NCBI GenBank assembly: GCA_031289935.1
Contig: JAITON010000120.1
Location: forward strand, 1-7,323
Direction: 5' to 3'
Source: Treponema sp.
GTDB lineage: Bacteria; Spirochaetota; Spirochaetia; Treponematales; Breznakiellaceae
DNA: 7,323 nucleotides
This document shows positions 1-6,572 of the stretch, one piece after another (position 1 is the first letter of the stretch; every line of letters starts with the position of its first letter). Under the pieces are notes generated by a model. It was not told the origin of the DNA and ran no database searches. It was given only the letters and a program-made list of their open reading frames with translations. Made by a program: the position numbers and the translations under genes.

Positions 1-1
1 T

Positions 2-346
2 TTACTGGAAAAAGAAATCATGAAACAAGAGCCTTGCACCAGTACTCAGGTCGCGGGTGAATTTTATGTAAACGCCTTACGCAAGGGGTTGGGCATTAAG
101 GATGCGCAAGCAATAGTCGGGCAATTCAACAAAAAGTTTGACGTTATTGATGTCTCCATGCAAACAGTTTTTGCGGCTTTCCGTATTCTTAACCGGTATC
201 AGCTCTCTTACTGAGACAGCTTGATTATCGCCGCCGCTCTTGAAGCGGAATGCACCGTGCTTTACACCGAAGATTTGCAGGACGGGATGCTTATTGACAA
301 TACCTTGCAAATAGTCAACCCGTTTTCACCGAAAAAACCTCTATAA
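2..346 (+). pseudogene. PIN-domain (VapC-like) ribonuclease, 5'-truncated by window edge and interrupted by TGA
   Basis: The reading frame is open from the left edge, so the true start lies outside the window. It reads to TGA at 212-214 and then continues in the same frame to TAA at 344-346. The joined translation has the C-terminal half of a PIN domain: a QVAGEFYVNALRK segment with the conserved acidic Glu, then QLSY-stop-DSLIIAAALEA and LYTEDLQDG, ending IVNPF. Family members normally read SYWDSLI, so the TGA sits where a TGG Trp codon is expected and a single G-to-A change explains it. The stop removes the Asp of WDS and the later Glu/Asp of TEDL, both part of the metal-binding site, so the short product should be inactive. 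VapC toxins cleave RNA and are paired with an upstream antitoxin, which here would lie outside the window. Base composition is lower in GC than the genes to the right, consistent with an acquired, decaying module. The first internal ATG (position 20) is probably not a real start. Confidence 0.82.
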
Positions 347-504
347 AGCTCCTCACCTGTGTCAAATAGTTCCGCAGAGGGGCGCTCCGGGCTGGAGCGG
401 GGGCTTTGTTGGGGAAAGAGCCTCACGCGAAGACAAACAGAAAAATGTGGTACGGTTTTTCGCCGCCGATTGACGCGCCGGGCATATCATTTCCTTATAT
501 AGGT

Positions 505-1941
505 ATGGCTAGAAAATACCTTTACCTGATTGCCGCCGGCCTTTTGCTGGCGGGGGGGCTTAGGGGCTTTGCAGCGGAGATAAAGCCCCCGGCCTTCAAT
601 GCAAGCTTTCTCTGGACCGGTTCCTGGGAATGGAACGGCAGCTTCCAGAACCGGCTGGACGGACGGATCTCTCTGGCGGATTTTACGGGCCGGCTGCAAC
701 TGCTGGATAAGCGGCCGGCCTTCTTCTGGGAAGATTGGCAGGCGGGGCTCACGGGCCTGGGCGGGGGGCTCTACCACGGGGGCACAGGCTCACGGCTCCT
801 CTACGGGGTCCTGACCGGGACGGGACTCCAGGTACGGCTGGGCAATCTCTGGGGCTCTTCGGTACGTTTTGCCGATGCCTACGCGCCTTCTACGGCGGAT
901 CTCAAAACCGAAAGCTCCGCCAAGGGGGAGAGGGAACTCTACCTCTACCTGGCCAGTCCCCGGCTCGGGCCGGTCCGGCTCTTTGCCCTGGCCCAAACGG
1001 ACCTGGAGTGGAACCCCGGCTTCGGCGCCGGTATAGACCTCGCCCTGGAGAACAAACAGACGATCAGGCTTGAGGGCTTTGGCATGGGGGAACTTCTCGC
1101 CGCCCGGACTCCTTCTACCTGGTTTGCCTTTCCCCCGGTCCTGCCAGAACGGGACTTGCGGCTCTACGGCCTCCATCTCTCCTATGATTCCCCCTCTTTT
1201 GCCGTAGCGGCGGACGGCGCCCTTTCCGAGACCGGTTTCTGGGGCCGGGGCCTCTATGGGAGTCTGGCTTTCCGTATCGGGGACAAGCCCTGGAAGCTGG
1301 ATCTGGGTATAGATCTTGCGGGGGACCGTTTCGTGGATCGTCAGGGCGCGATTTCCGGGGCGGGTTTTAGGACTGCGGCCCGCTTCGAGTATGCCTGGAG
1401 CAAAGCGGCCCTGCTCCGGGTCAGCACGGCCCTGGCCGCCCCTGCCCTGGGACTCCCCCTGGACCGGCTCAGCGCATCGGCCTATTATCACTTCCCCTCG
1501 AATCTGCGCTTCGGCGGCCAGGACCTCTTCTTCCAGCCGGTGAAGCTCAGTCTTTCGGCGGGCCGGAACGCCCAGGATGGGAAGACTGCCCTGGACAGCC
1601 TGGGCTGTGGTCTGGGCTTCAAGATCGGTCCGGTGAGCGTGGGCTTTGACGCGAGCCTGGTCCTCTCCTCCCCGGCAACGGGCCTTTTCACAGGCTCCAG
1701 CGGCCCGGAGTTCCACTCCGTCAAGGCCGGCGGGGAATTGGCCTATAGCCCCAAGCCCTTCCAGTTCCGCTTCAGCCTGGGATTTACAGAGCTACAGAGC
1801 AAGGGGCCGGTCTGGGATACCTCCCTCAGCGCTGCGGTCCAGGGGAAGTTTGGCCGTTTCAGCCTCAAGCTAAGCTCCCCAGACTTTCCCCGGGTCTGGA
1901 CCGGCTCCCTCTCCTGGCGCCTAGCCCTGAAGACGCCCTAG
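505..1941 (+). CDS. Secreted protein, probable outer-membrane beta-barrel, unknown function
   Basis: I do not recognise a named family. The 478-residue product begins with a clear signal peptide: MARK, a hydrophobic run through about residue 19, then RGFAAE with likely signal-peptidase-I cleavage after Ala23 or Ala24. The rest is dominated by short amphipathic strands rich in alternating Leu/Phe/Tyr/Trp and Gly, with strand-like pairs such as FRFSLGF and GRFSLKLSS, and a C-terminal strand ending SLSWRLALKTP. That pattern is typical of outer-membrane barrels. The frame is open back to a TTG at 406, which has GGAG at 394-397 at a plausible distance. Starting there would put 33 polar residues before the signal peptide, so I prefer the ATG at 505, although no Shine-Dalgarno precedes it. 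The gene is followed by a GC-rich tandem repeat and then the HAD gene on the same strand. It has no close functional partner in view. Long ORFs on the opposite strand here are composition artefacts. Confidence 0.8.
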   Translation: MARKYLYLIAAGLLLAGGLRGFAAEIKPPAFNASFLWTGSWEWNGSFQNRLDGRISLADFTGRLQLLDKRPAFFWEDWQAGLTGLGGGLYHGGTGSRLLYGVLTGTGLQVRLGNLWGSSVRFADAYAPSTADLKTESSAKGERELYLYLASPRLGPVRLFALAQTDLEWNPGFGAGIDLALENKQTIRLEGFGMGELLAARTPSTWFAFPPVLPERDLRLYGLHLSYDSPSFAVAADGALSETGFWGRGLYGSLAFRIGDKPWKLDLGIDLAGDRFVDRQGAISGAGFRTAARFEYAWSKAALLRVSTALAAPALGLPLDRLSASAYYHFPSNLRFGGQDLFFQPVKLSLSAGRNAQDGKTALDSLGCGLGFKIGPVSVGFDASLVLSSPATGLFTGSSGPEFHSVKAGGELAYSPKPFQFRFSLGFTELQSKGPVWDTSLSAAVQGKFGRFSLKLSSPDFPRVWTGSLSWRLALKTP

Positions 1942-1950
1942 GGCGCGTCC

Positions 1951-1998
1951 GCCTGGGCGGCGCCCGCCTGGGTGGCGCCCGCCTAGCCTGGGCGGCGG
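1951..1998. repeat. 15-bp GC-rich tandem repeat between the barrel gene and the HAD gene
   Basis: The unit GCCTGGGCGGCGCCC occupies 1951-1965. It recurs at 1966-1980 with one change (C to T), and a rearranged partial copy (GCCTAGCCTGGGCGGCGG) fills 1981-1998. Each unit is internally self-complementary (GGCGCC is palindromic, and CGCC can pair with GGCG), so the RNA could fold into small stems just after the barrel gene's stop. No T-run follows, so it is not a convincing intrinsic terminator. Confidence 0.7.
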
Positions 1999-2003
1999 TT
2001 GTG

Positions 2004-2012
2004 TGGTATACT
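2004..2012 (+). promoter_or_regulatory. Extended -10 promoter for HAD-aroC unit
   Basis: TGG directly followed by TATACT (2007-2012) matches an extended -10 element (TGn plus five of six bases of TATAAT). The -35 position holds only GC-rich repeat sequence (TAGCCT at 1984-1989), which fits an extended -10 promoter that does not need a -35. The expected +1, seven bases past the hexamer, is position 2019, the A of the chosen ATG. Confidence 0.55.
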
Positions 2013-2018
2013 GCGGCT

Positions 2019-2816
2019 ATGATGACAGGAGATTTAGACAAAATCCGTTCCAAGCGGGCCTTTATTATCGATATGGACGGGGTGATCTACCACGGGAACC
2101 TGCTCCTCAAGGGCGCGGCGGACTTCGTGGAATGGCTGGTTCGCAGCAACAAGGCCTTCCTCTTTCTAACCAATTCCAGCGATCGGTCCCCGGTGGAGCT
2201 TTCCCAGAAGCTGGACCGTTTGGGAATCCAGGTGGACCCCGAGCACTTCTACACCAGCGCTCTGGCCACAGCGGGTTTCCTGGCAAGCCAGCGGCCCGGG
2301 GGATCGGTCTACGTGATCGGTGAACCGGGGCTGATCCAGGCCCTCTACGACGCGGGCTTTACCATGAACAATGTAAACCCCGACTACGTGGTAGTGGGCG
2401 AGGGCCGGGGCTACAGTCTTGAGGCCCTGGAACGGGCGGTCAATCTGGTGCAAAAAGGCGCCCGGCTTATCGGCACCAATCCCGACCTCACGGGCCCGGT
2501 GGAAGGGGGTATTGTGCCGGCCTGCGGTTCCCTGGTGGCTCCCATTGAATTGGCCACGGGAGTCAAGGCCTATTTCGTGGGCAAGCCCAATCCTCTGATA
2601 ATGCGCCACGGTCTCCGCCGCCTTAACGCGGTCCGGGAAGAGACGGCCATCGTGGGCGACCGTATGGACACCGATATTGTGGCCGGGGTGGAGACTGAAA
2701 TCGACACGATCCTGGTACTTTCGGGGGTCACGAGCCTGGCGGACATTCCCAGCTTCCCCTACCAGCCCCGCTACATCCTGGAAGGGGTCTTCGAGATTCC
2801 CGAAGGATTAGCCTAA
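2019..2816 (+). CDS. NagD-type HAD-superfamily phosphatase
   Basis: Predicted cytoplasmic Mg-dependent phosphohydrolase of the HAD IIA (NagD / 4-nitrophenylphosphatase / UMP phosphatase) group, 265 residues, a normal length. All four HAD motifs are visible: I, DMDGVIYHG with the nucleophile Asp18 and acid/base Asp20; II, LFLTNSS around residues 48-54; III, Lys189 in GKPNPLIM; IV, GDRMDTDI with Asp214 and Asp218. The region between motifs II and III is the C2-type cap, which sets substrate specificity. Members hydrolyse small phosphates such as UMP, sugar phosphates or phosphoglycolate, and the sequence does not tell which. Two adjacent ATGs (2019 and 2022) and an upstream GTG (2001) are possible starts. 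I chose 2019 because the -10 element overlaps the GTG region, so a transcript would begin at about 2019. There is no Shine-Dalgarno. The stop is three bases from aroC, implying co-transcription. Confidence 0.93.
   Translation: MMTGDLDKIRSKRAFIIDMDGVIYHGNLLLKGAADFVEWLVRSNKAFLFLTNSSDRSPVELSQKLDRLGIQVDPEHFYTSALATAGFLASQRPGGSVYVIGEPGLIQALYDAGFTMNNVNPDYVVVGEGRGYSLEALERAVNLVQKGARLIGTNPDLTGPVEGGIVPACGSLVAPIELATGVKAYFVGKPNPLIMRHGLRRLNAVREETAIVGDRMDTDIVAGVETEIDTILVLSGVTSLADIPSFPYQPRYILEGVFEIPEGLA
2802..2807 (+). promoter_or_regulatory. Ribosome binding site of aroC
   Basis: GAAGGA lies within the last codons of the HAD gene, 12 bases before the aroC ATG. The distance is slightly long but the match is good. 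It supports the ATG at 2820 and suggests coupled translation. Confidence 0.5.
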
Positions 2817-2819
2817 GCA

Positions 2820-3929
2820 ATGGCCGGCAGTAGTACCGGGCTCATATTCACCGTGAGTACCTTTGGGGAAAGCCACGGCCCTGCGGTAGGCTGCGTGGTG
2901 GACGGCTGCCCCGCAGGTCTCCCCTTGACCAGAGAAGATATCCGGCGGGACCTTGCCCGGAGGCGGCCCGGCGGGGGCGGCCCTTCCACCAGCAGGATGG
3001 AAACCGATGAGCCTGAGATCCTCTCCGGGGTCTTTGAGGGCCGTACCCTGGGCAGCCCCATCGCGGTCCTTGTCCGCAACCGGGACGCCCATTCAGCCGA
3101 CTATGATGAGCTCCGGCACACGTACCGGCCCGGACACGCCGACTGGAGCTGGGAAGCCAAATACGGGCTTCGGGACCATCGCGGCGGAGGACGAGCCTCG
3201 GCGAGGGAGACCGTGGGCCGGGTGGCCGCCGGAGCCGTGGCCCGGAGCTTTCTCGCTTCTCAAGGTATCAGTGTCCGGGCCTGGACGGCGCGGGCCGCCG
3301 GCATATCCGCCCCAGGTCCCGCCGAGCCGGGCTTCGACCTGGATGCGGCCGAGATGAACCCCCTCAGAATGCCCTGCCGGAACGCCGCCGAAAAGGCCCT
3401 GGCGATCCTGGACAGCCTGCGCTCCCAGGGGGACAGCGCCGGAGGAATCGTAGCCTGCGAAGTTCAGGGGCTCCCGCCGGGCCTGGGGGAACCGGTCTTC
3501 GGCAAGCTCGATGCCCGGATCGCCGGAGCAATCCTTTCCATCGGCGCGGTCAAGGGGATCGAGTTTGGCGCGGGATTTGCCGCTGCGGACGGCCGGGGAT
3601 CGGAGCTCAACGACCGGCCTCTGCCCGCGAACCGGGATGTGCCGGGGCTTGGAATCCCGGCCATGGACTTTGCGAGCAACCACGCGGGAGGGGTCCTGGG
3701 AGGCCTTTCCACAGGACAGTCCCTGGTATTCCGGGCCGCCTTTAAGCCCGTGCCCTCTATCTCCCGGTCCCAGGAGACCCTGGACTCGGACGGCAAGATC
3801 CGGGTGCTCTCCATTGCCGGCCGGCACGATGTCTGCGTCTGTCCCCGGGCCGTCCCCGTGGTAGAGGCCATGACGGCCATCGTACTGGCCGATCTCCTCC
3901 TCATCGCCCGCAGCAACCGGCTGCTTTAA
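2820..3929 (+). CDS. aroC: Chorismate synthase
   Basis: Final enzyme of the shikimate pathway: converts 5-enolpyruvylshikimate-3-phosphate to chorismate, the branch point to aromatic amino acids and folate, using reduced FMN that is not consumed overall. The product is cytoplasmic and family members are tetrameric. The 369-residue protein is full length, and family signatures appear in order: TFGESHGPAVG (residues 14-24, conserved His19), RRRPGGGGPSTSRMETDE (48-64), RNRDAHSADY (86-95), RPGHAD with conserved His106, the GGGRASARETVGRVAAGA segment (122-139), NDRPLPANRD (264-273), FASNHAGGVLGGLSTGQ (284-300) and GRHDVCVCPRAVPVVEAM (334-351). No key residue appears lost. It sits three bases after the HAD phosphatase gene, with no other shikimate gene in view. 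The stop lies in a TTAA shared with the convergent gene on the other strand. Confidence 0.97.
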   Translation: MAGSSTGLIFTVSTFGESHGPAVGCVVDGCPAGLPLTREDIRRDLARRRPGGGGPSTSRMETDEPEILSGVFEGRTLGSPIAVLVRNRDAHSADYDELRHTYRPGHADWSWEAKYGLRDHRGGGRASARETVGRVAAGAVARSFLASQGISVRAWTARAAGISAPGPAEPGFDLDAAEMNPLRMPCRNAAEKALAILDSLRSQGDSAGGIVACEVQGLPPGLGEPVFGKLDARIAGAILSIGAVKGIEFGAGFAAADGRGSELNDRPLPANRDVPGLGIPAMDFASNHAGGVLGGLSTGQSLVFRAAFKPVPSISRSQETLDSDGKIRVLSIAGRHDVCVCPRAVPVVEAMTAIVLADLLLIARSNRLL

Positions 3930-4312
3930 CCTTTGCGGATATACAAGGGGATTGAGGTAACTTCCTTGTCGTCAATGTAGAGCACAAAGCTCACCAGCCC
4001 GGCCTTGCGGAAGCGCAGATTCGACAGGGGAAATACCAGGTGGGTCACGGCCGTGGCATTCCCCACACCCTTGGCCTCAATATTGCCCTCCACCGGTTTG
4101 ATGTTCAGTTCCCCGTTCAGGTCCCGGGTCTCGATACGGAAAGAATGGAGGCTAAACTCCCAGAGATCAAAGCGCAGACGGACCACCACCCAGAGTTGGA
4201 CATGCACGCAGGGAAAGCTCCGGGCGATAATCGTGTCAAAGGTGCCCACTATGGTAAGCTTCCCCAGGTTCTCCTGGGCAAAATCACAGAAGGTAAAGAG
4301 CTCAGTTTTCAT
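3926..4312 (-). CDS. Small beta-rich protein, DUF6941-like
   Basis: The 128-residue soluble protein has no signal peptide or membrane segment. The N-terminus (LFTFCDFAQENLGKLTIVG, then FDTI) and the C-terminal strand pattern (GLVSFVLYIDDKEVTSIPLYI) resemble what I recall of the uncharacterised DUF6941 family, which reads approximately 'CDyA...GKl.iiGvFd' and ends in a short beta-sandwich-like stretch. No catalytic motif is visible. It is the last gene of the cheY-cheX-kinase operon. Its ATG (4312-4310) overlaps the end of the kinase gene by 11 nt, and a GGAAG-like site lies about 10 bases upstream inside the kinase gene, so translation is probably coupled. Its TAA shares the TTAA at 3926-3929 with the stop of aroC. 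Position suggests a role with the phosphorelay, but nothing in the sequence shows what. The family assignment is from memory and moderate. Confidence 0.75.
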   Translation of the reverse strand: MKTELFTFCDFAQENLGKLTIVGTFDTIIARSFPCVHVQLWVVVRLRFDLWEFSLHSFRIETRDLNGELNIKPVEGNIEAKGVGNATAVTHLVFPLSNLRFRKAGLVSFVLYIDDKEVTSIPLYIRKG

Positions 4313-6074
4313 GGGGAGCCACTTCCAGGGGGAGATAAATATGAAAGGAAGTTCCCTTGCCCGTCTCGGTTTGCAGCTTGATGGAGCCCCCCAGGGCCCT
4401 GACCCGGTCCCGTACCAGGCTCAGCCCCATGCCCCGGCCCGCGTGGAGCCCCGCGCCGGTACTGGTGCTAAAGCCCGGCGCAAAAATCACCTGGAGCAGC
4501 CTATTACGATCGGTCCCCGCTTCCGGCACAGGGAGCATGTGCAGGGCCTCCGCCCGCTGGCGGATCTTCTCAAAGTCCAGCCCCCGCCCGTCGTCGCTCA
4601 GCCTGATATGGAGCTTCTCTCCTTCCTGCCTCAGAGCCAGGCGGATATGCCCCTCGGCATCCTTGCCGGCCCGGCGCCGCTCTTCCGGGGTCTCGATACC
4701 GTGGAAGACCGCATTGCGCACGAGCTGGGTCAGAATCTCCTTGATGATCCGCCGGGGGGCCTTCTCCAGGGCCGCGCCGTCTACCCCGGCTGAATCAAAG
4801 GCCGCCTTCTTGGCCTGAGGGCCGGCCGCCCGTTCCACGGCCCGGGAGAGGGTCTCCACCAGCACGTAGCGGTCCTGCCGCTTGATATCCCCGCCCATAA
4901 AGGTCTGGATATTGACAATGGTATCCCGGAGCTTGTCGTTTTCCCGCATCACCTTTTCGAGTTCCACCGTAATATGGAGCACCTCGGTAAAACTCAGCTC
5001 CGCGTGTTCCTCCAGCTTCTTGATTTCCCCCTCCAGCCCGTGGAGCTGGCCGCCAAAATGCTCCAGCCCCAGGATCAGGGCGTTGGACTTGATGGCGTGG
5101 ACGCACTGGTAGATCCTGAGCACGGCCTCCTTGGACGTTAGCTTCTTGTTCTTGAGAATCTCGTTAATCCGGTTAAACTCGTACTCCGTGTCCTCCAGGA
5201 AATCCCCGAAGACCCGGGGGTCCACCTTGATCACCTGGAAGAAGGCCCGCATCTCCGCTTCCTTCTGGTCCTCTTCCTGGGCAAGCTGCCTTTCCAGTTC
5301 CTTTTCGGCAGTGATATCCTCCAGGGCGCCCAGAATAAAAAACTCCCCCCCGCCGCGGTCCACCGGCGTAAAGGAGGAGCGGAGGATCTTCTCAATCTCC
5401 CCGGTGGCGTTTACATAGGTAAATTCATTGATGGGGTTGATTTCCTCCAGCATCTTGTTGTCAAAGGAGCGGTTGATCGCCATCTCCAGGTAATCCACCA
5501 GGGCCTGCTTCTCCCGGCTGCTGAGGGAAACGGTAAACAGGTCCGGGAAACGCTTCCCCTCCAGGCCCCCCTCCCCCAGAATCGTCTCCAGTACCCGGGA
5601 ATAGGCGGGCTCGATCTCAAAATCCCTATTCAGCAGGAAGAGCCCTGCCTTAAGATTATCTTTCATGGCCGCAATCTCGTCCCGCTCCACCTGGAGTTCC
5701 AGGGCAAGCTGCTCCGCCCGCCTCTCGTGGATGATTCTGAGCCGCTCCGAGACTGCCGCGATGAGGCTGATCAAAAGATAGGCGCCCCCAAAGCGGAGGG
5801 CCCGGAAGGGATCATAGCCGTAGAAGGCCCCGGCGGGCGCCAGATCCGGAACCAGGCACAGAGCCAGCATAAAGCCCAGGACCAGGACCGCCAGAAGGAG
5901 CCCCCAGGGAAGCCCCAGGACGCAGACCGCCAGAACGGGGAAGGCCAATACCCAGAGCCCTGCGAAGTTCCCCTCCGGCGCGAAGAACATCAGGGCGGCA
6001 GAGGCCAGCGCCAGGGCGCAGAGGGCGGCGGCCCCGATAATCCGAAAAACCTTGGGGGAGGAGCTATCCGGCAC
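4302..6074 (-). CDS. Membrane-bound PAS/HPt/CheA-type ATPase histidine kinase
   Basis: A 590-residue sensor kinase of unusual layout. Residues ~9-31, ~38-76 (two segments) and ~95-108 are hydrophobic, suggesting four membrane spans with the rest cytoplasmic. A charged helix (~109-138) leads to a PAS-like region (~139-255) ending GALEDITAEKELERQL, the usual PAS exit helix. A histidine-phosphotransfer segment follows with YQCVHAIKSNALILGLEHF, His326 being the likely phosphorylated residue (H-x-x-K). Then come a coiled stretch (~365-395) and a CheA-style ATPase: N box LTQLVRNAVFHGIETPEERR (Asn454), G1 SDDGRGLD (~493-500), F box FAPGFSTS (531-538), G2 AGRGMGLSLV (545-554) and final GGSIKLQTETGKGTSFHIYLPL. 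No CheW-like P5 domain follows, unlike true CheA. The start is GTG at 6074, three bases after the cheX-like stop, with GGGGGA at 6087-6082 seven bases upstream. Its likely phosphate acceptor is the cheY-like protein at the head of the operon. Confidence 0.92.
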   Translation of the reverse strand: MPDSSSPKVFRIIGAAALCALALASAALMFFAPEGNFAGLWVLAFPVLAVCVLGLPWGLLLAVLVLGFMLALCLVPDLAPAGAFYGYDPFRALRFGGAYLLISLIAAVSERLRIIHERRAEQLALELQVERDEIAAMKDNLKAGLFLLNRDFEIEPAYSRVLETILGEGGLEGKRFPDLFTVSLSSREKQALVDYLEMAINRSFDNKMLEEINPINEFTYVNATGEIEKILRSSFTPVDRGGGEFFILGALEDITAEKELERQLAQEEDQKEAEMRAFFQVIKVDPRVFGDFLEDTEYEFNRINEILKNKKLTSKEAVLRIYQCVHAIKSNALILGLEHFGGQLHGLEGEIKKLEEHAELSFTEVLHITVELEKVMRENDKLRDTIVNIQTFMGGDIKRQDRYVLVETLSRAVERAAGPQAKKAAFDSAGVDGAALEKAPRRIIKEILTQLVRNAVFHGIETPEERRRAGKDAEGHIRLALRQEGEKLHIRLSDDGRGLDFEKIRQRAEALHMLPVPEAGTDRNRLLQVIFAPGFSTSTGAGLHAGRGMGLSLVRDRVRALGGSIKLQTETGKGTSFHIYLPLEVAPHEN

Positions 6075-6077
6075 CGG

Positions 6078-6557
6078 CTAATCCCCCTTTCCCTTGAAGG
6101 CCTCAATGGCCACCGAAAGATTGAACATATCCCGGCCCATATTAAAGGGGATGCATATAATCCGGGCCTGGGAGCTGGGCCATTTAACATGGTGCCATTC
6201 CCCCTGGACAATGGTCGGCAGGCTGATAATCAGCCGGAACTCCTCTTCCAGCTCCTTTTTGACGTTCCCGGCAATGATATTGACGATTTCTCCCACGGCA
6301 TCCACCACGTCATCATCAATATCCCCGTGGCTCGACCCGGTGAGCAGGTCCGTAATCCGCAGGGAAAGCCCCTTGCGCATGGAAATAACCACCGCCCCCC
6401 GGGCGTCCCCCGAAAGACCGATGATGGCGGAAATATCCCACTGGTGCACCGCCTTCTGATCCGAGAAATAAGGCCGGTCTACCGTTAAATTAACCTCCAC
6501 CAGCTCCTTAAACACGTTCCTGCACACCTTGATAAAGGGCTGAATGTACTGCTCCAT
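6078..6557 (-). CDS. cheX: CheX-like CheY-P phosphatase
   Basis: The 159-residue cytoplasmic protein is of the CheC/CheX phosphatase family, which hydrolyses the aspartyl phosphate of CheY-type receivers. The diagnostic helix is present: Asp86-x3-Glu90-x2-Asn93 in VDAVGEIVNIIAGNVK, followed 21 residues later by Pro114 in ISLPTIVQG. Glu and Asn of this motif contact the phosphorylation site in known members. The protein carries one such motif, as in CheX, not two as in CheC. The N-terminus (MEQYIQPFIKVCRNVF) also fits CheX. The gene lies 15 bases after the cheY-like gene and three before the kinase gene, so the likely substrate is the neighbouring receiver. Start ATG at 6557 is supported by GGGAG seven bases upstream. 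The alternative, a stand-alone CheX serving the flagellar system, cannot be excluded from sequence. Confidence 0.92.
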   Translation of the reverse strand: MEQYIQPFIKVCRNVFKELVEVNLTVDRPYFSDQKAVHQWDISAIIGLSGDARGAVVISMRKGLSLRITDLLTGSSHGDIDDDVVDAVGEIVNIIAGNVKKELEEEFRLIISLPTIVQGEWHHVKWPSSQARIICIPFNMGRDMFNLSVAIEAFKGKGD

Positions 6558-6564
6558 TCTCTTA

Positions 6565-6569
6565 CTCCC
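6565..6569 (-). promoter_or_regulatory. Ribosome binding site of the cheX-like gene
   Basis: GGGAG on the - strand lies seven bases before the ATG at 6557, in the 15-base gap after the receiver gene. It fixes this start, and contrasts with the receiver gene itself, which has no leader to hold such a site. Confidence 0.65.
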
Positions 6570-6572
6570 GGC

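Noticed and set aside
383..399. Hairpin CGCTCC/GGAGCG as a terminator for the PIN gene
   Set aside because: The stem is perfect but only 6 bp, and what follows is GGGGGCTTTG, without a T-run.
470..501. Promoter TTGACG ... TTATAT/TATATA before the barrel gene
   Set aside because: The -10 candidates match only four of six bases, and the spacer is 19-20, too long. Suggestive given the leaderless pattern elsewhere, but not strong enough to list.
406..504. TTG start giving a 33-residue N-terminal extension of the barrel protein
   Set aside because: A GGAG precedes it at a fair distance, but the extension would bury the signal peptide 33 residues in. ATG 505 gives a standard export signal.
790..1716. 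308-codon open frame on the - strand opposite the barrel gene
   Set aside because: Its translation is Arg/Gly/Pro-rich with no recognisable domain and lies wholly opposite a gene with a signal peptide and barrel pattern. Long antisense frames are expected at this GC content.
3093..3827. 244-codon open frame opposite aroC
   Set aside because: aroC is certain here. The antisense product has no domain signature and is a composition shadow.
5727..6488. 253-codon + strand open frame across the kinase and cheX genes
   Set aside because: It overlaps two well-supported genes on the other strand, and its translation is low-complexity and polar.
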